Under the pieces are notes generated by a model, which did not search any database, had not been told where the DNA came from, and worked only from the letters and a program-made list of their open reading frames with translations. Shown here piece by piece: positions 63,585 through 64,000 of a stretch of DNA of 64,000 bases. The translations under genes and the position numbers were made by a program. Positions within the stretch are counted from its first letter, which is position 1, and each line of letters begins with the position of its first letter. Origin of the DNA: Rhodanobacter denitrificans (lineage in GTDB: Bacteria > Pseudomonadota > Gammaproteobacteria > Xanthomonadales > Rhodanobacteraceae); NCBI GenBank assembly GCA_017848855.1, contig JAFIHF010000008.1:1-64000 (forward strand), written 5' to 3'.

Positions 63585-64000
63585 ATGCGTACCGTACTGA
63601 TCGTCGACGACAACCCCGCCGTGGGCGAGGCGCTGTCGCTGTTGCTGTCGCTGCACGACATCCGCCCGCTGGTGGCGCTGAACCAGGCCGAGGGGCTGGC
63701 CGCGCTGGCGCGCGAGCGGGTGGACGTGGTGATTCAGGACATGAACTTCACCGCCGACACCACCTCGGGCGAGGAGGGCGTGGAGCTGTTCCGCGCGATC
63801 CGCGAGCGGCATCCCGACCTGCCGGTGATTCTGCTCACCGCATGGACGCACCTGGAGACCGCGGTGGAGCTGGTGAAGGCCGGCGCCGCGGACTATCTCG
63901 CCAAGCCCTGGGACGACCACAAGCTGCTGGCCACGGTGGAGAACCTGTTGGAACTCTCCGAATCCACCCGCGAGGTGAGCCGCGCGCGGCGCGAGCGCCG
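63585..64000 (+). CDS. Response regulator, start (partial), possibly NtrC-type
   Basis: 138 codons before the window ends. MRTVLIVDDNPAVGEALSLL is a receiver domain with D52 in IQDMNFTAD and the Lys in YLAKPWDD. The residues after it (LLELSESTREVSRARRERR) look like a linker to a further domain. AAA+ and Fis domains would be expected if it is a sigma-54 activator, but they lie outside the window. A good candidate to act at 40141-40156. Confidence 0.8.
   Translation, partial: MRTVLIVDDNPAVGEALSLLLSLHDIRPLVALNQAEGLAALARERVDVVIQDMNFTADTTSGEEGVELFRAIRERHPDLPVILLTAWTHLETAVELVKAGAADYLAKPWDDHKLLATVENLLELSESTREVSRARRER

Overview
The window is high-GC gammaproteobacterial chromosome. Gene content and order (tuf, the S10-spc-alpha ribosomal cluster, dsbB next to a class II DAHP synthase, rng-yhdP-tldD, ribH-nusB-thiL-pgpA) and the many short palindromic intergenic repeats point to the order Lysobacterales (Xanthomonadales), probably Rhodanobacteraceae or a close relative. 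This placement is an inference from content, not from a database search.

Layout. (1) 1-14700: the end of an EF-Tu gene, then an almost unbroken run of ribosomal protein genes from rpsJ to rplQ with secY and rpoA. A promoter and a terminator-like leader hairpin precede rpsJ. Several spacers hold strong hairpins. rpmJ is missing from its usual place after secY. (2) 14776-19978: dsbB, class II DAHP synthase, a membrane protein with an HExxxH motif, an exported amidase (minus) and a diheme cytochrome c. (3) 20066-24191, minus strand: a Mug-like DNA glycosylase, an ATP-pyrophosphatase-like protein, a sensor kinase and its OmpR-type regulator. Kinase and regulator are separated by about 0.88 kb dominated by one large inverted repeat. 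(4) 24339-34725: rng, yhdP and tldD, with a DUF1232-like gene, a CadC-like membrane regulator and a small protein inserted before tldD. (5) 34887-38931: a DUF6516-type toxin-antitoxin pair, then ribH, nusB, an acetyltransferase, thiL and pgpA. A nested foldback element overlaps the nusB start. (6) 39013-39981: an aldo/keto reductase.

(7) 40141-62774 is the striking part. A textbook sigma-54 promoter, with a palindrome just upstream, drives an HlyD-type adaptor gene and one ABC ATPase gene. These are followed by seven consecutive pairs of FtsX/MacB-type permease genes (called A1/B1 to A7/B7 here). Each pair has one A-type protein (N-terminus like MFAYYLDLALRSLKR, C-terminus like PALQLKS) and one B-type protein (C-terminus VPPVVATRSV). 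Pairs are separated by palindromic GC-rich spacers. Pairs 3 and 4 share a 139-bp identical stretch. The array also contains a frameshifted DUF559 gene and a minus-strand toxin-antitoxin module.

(8) 62862-64000: a Phd/VapC module and the start of a response regulator, possibly NtrC-type, that could act on the sigma-54 promoter at the other end of the array. My reading is a LolCDE/MacB-like exporter in which one adaptor and one ATPase serve a diversified set of seven permease heterodimers. Substrates are unknown. No tRNA, rRNA, CRISPR array, transposase or prophage gene was seen.
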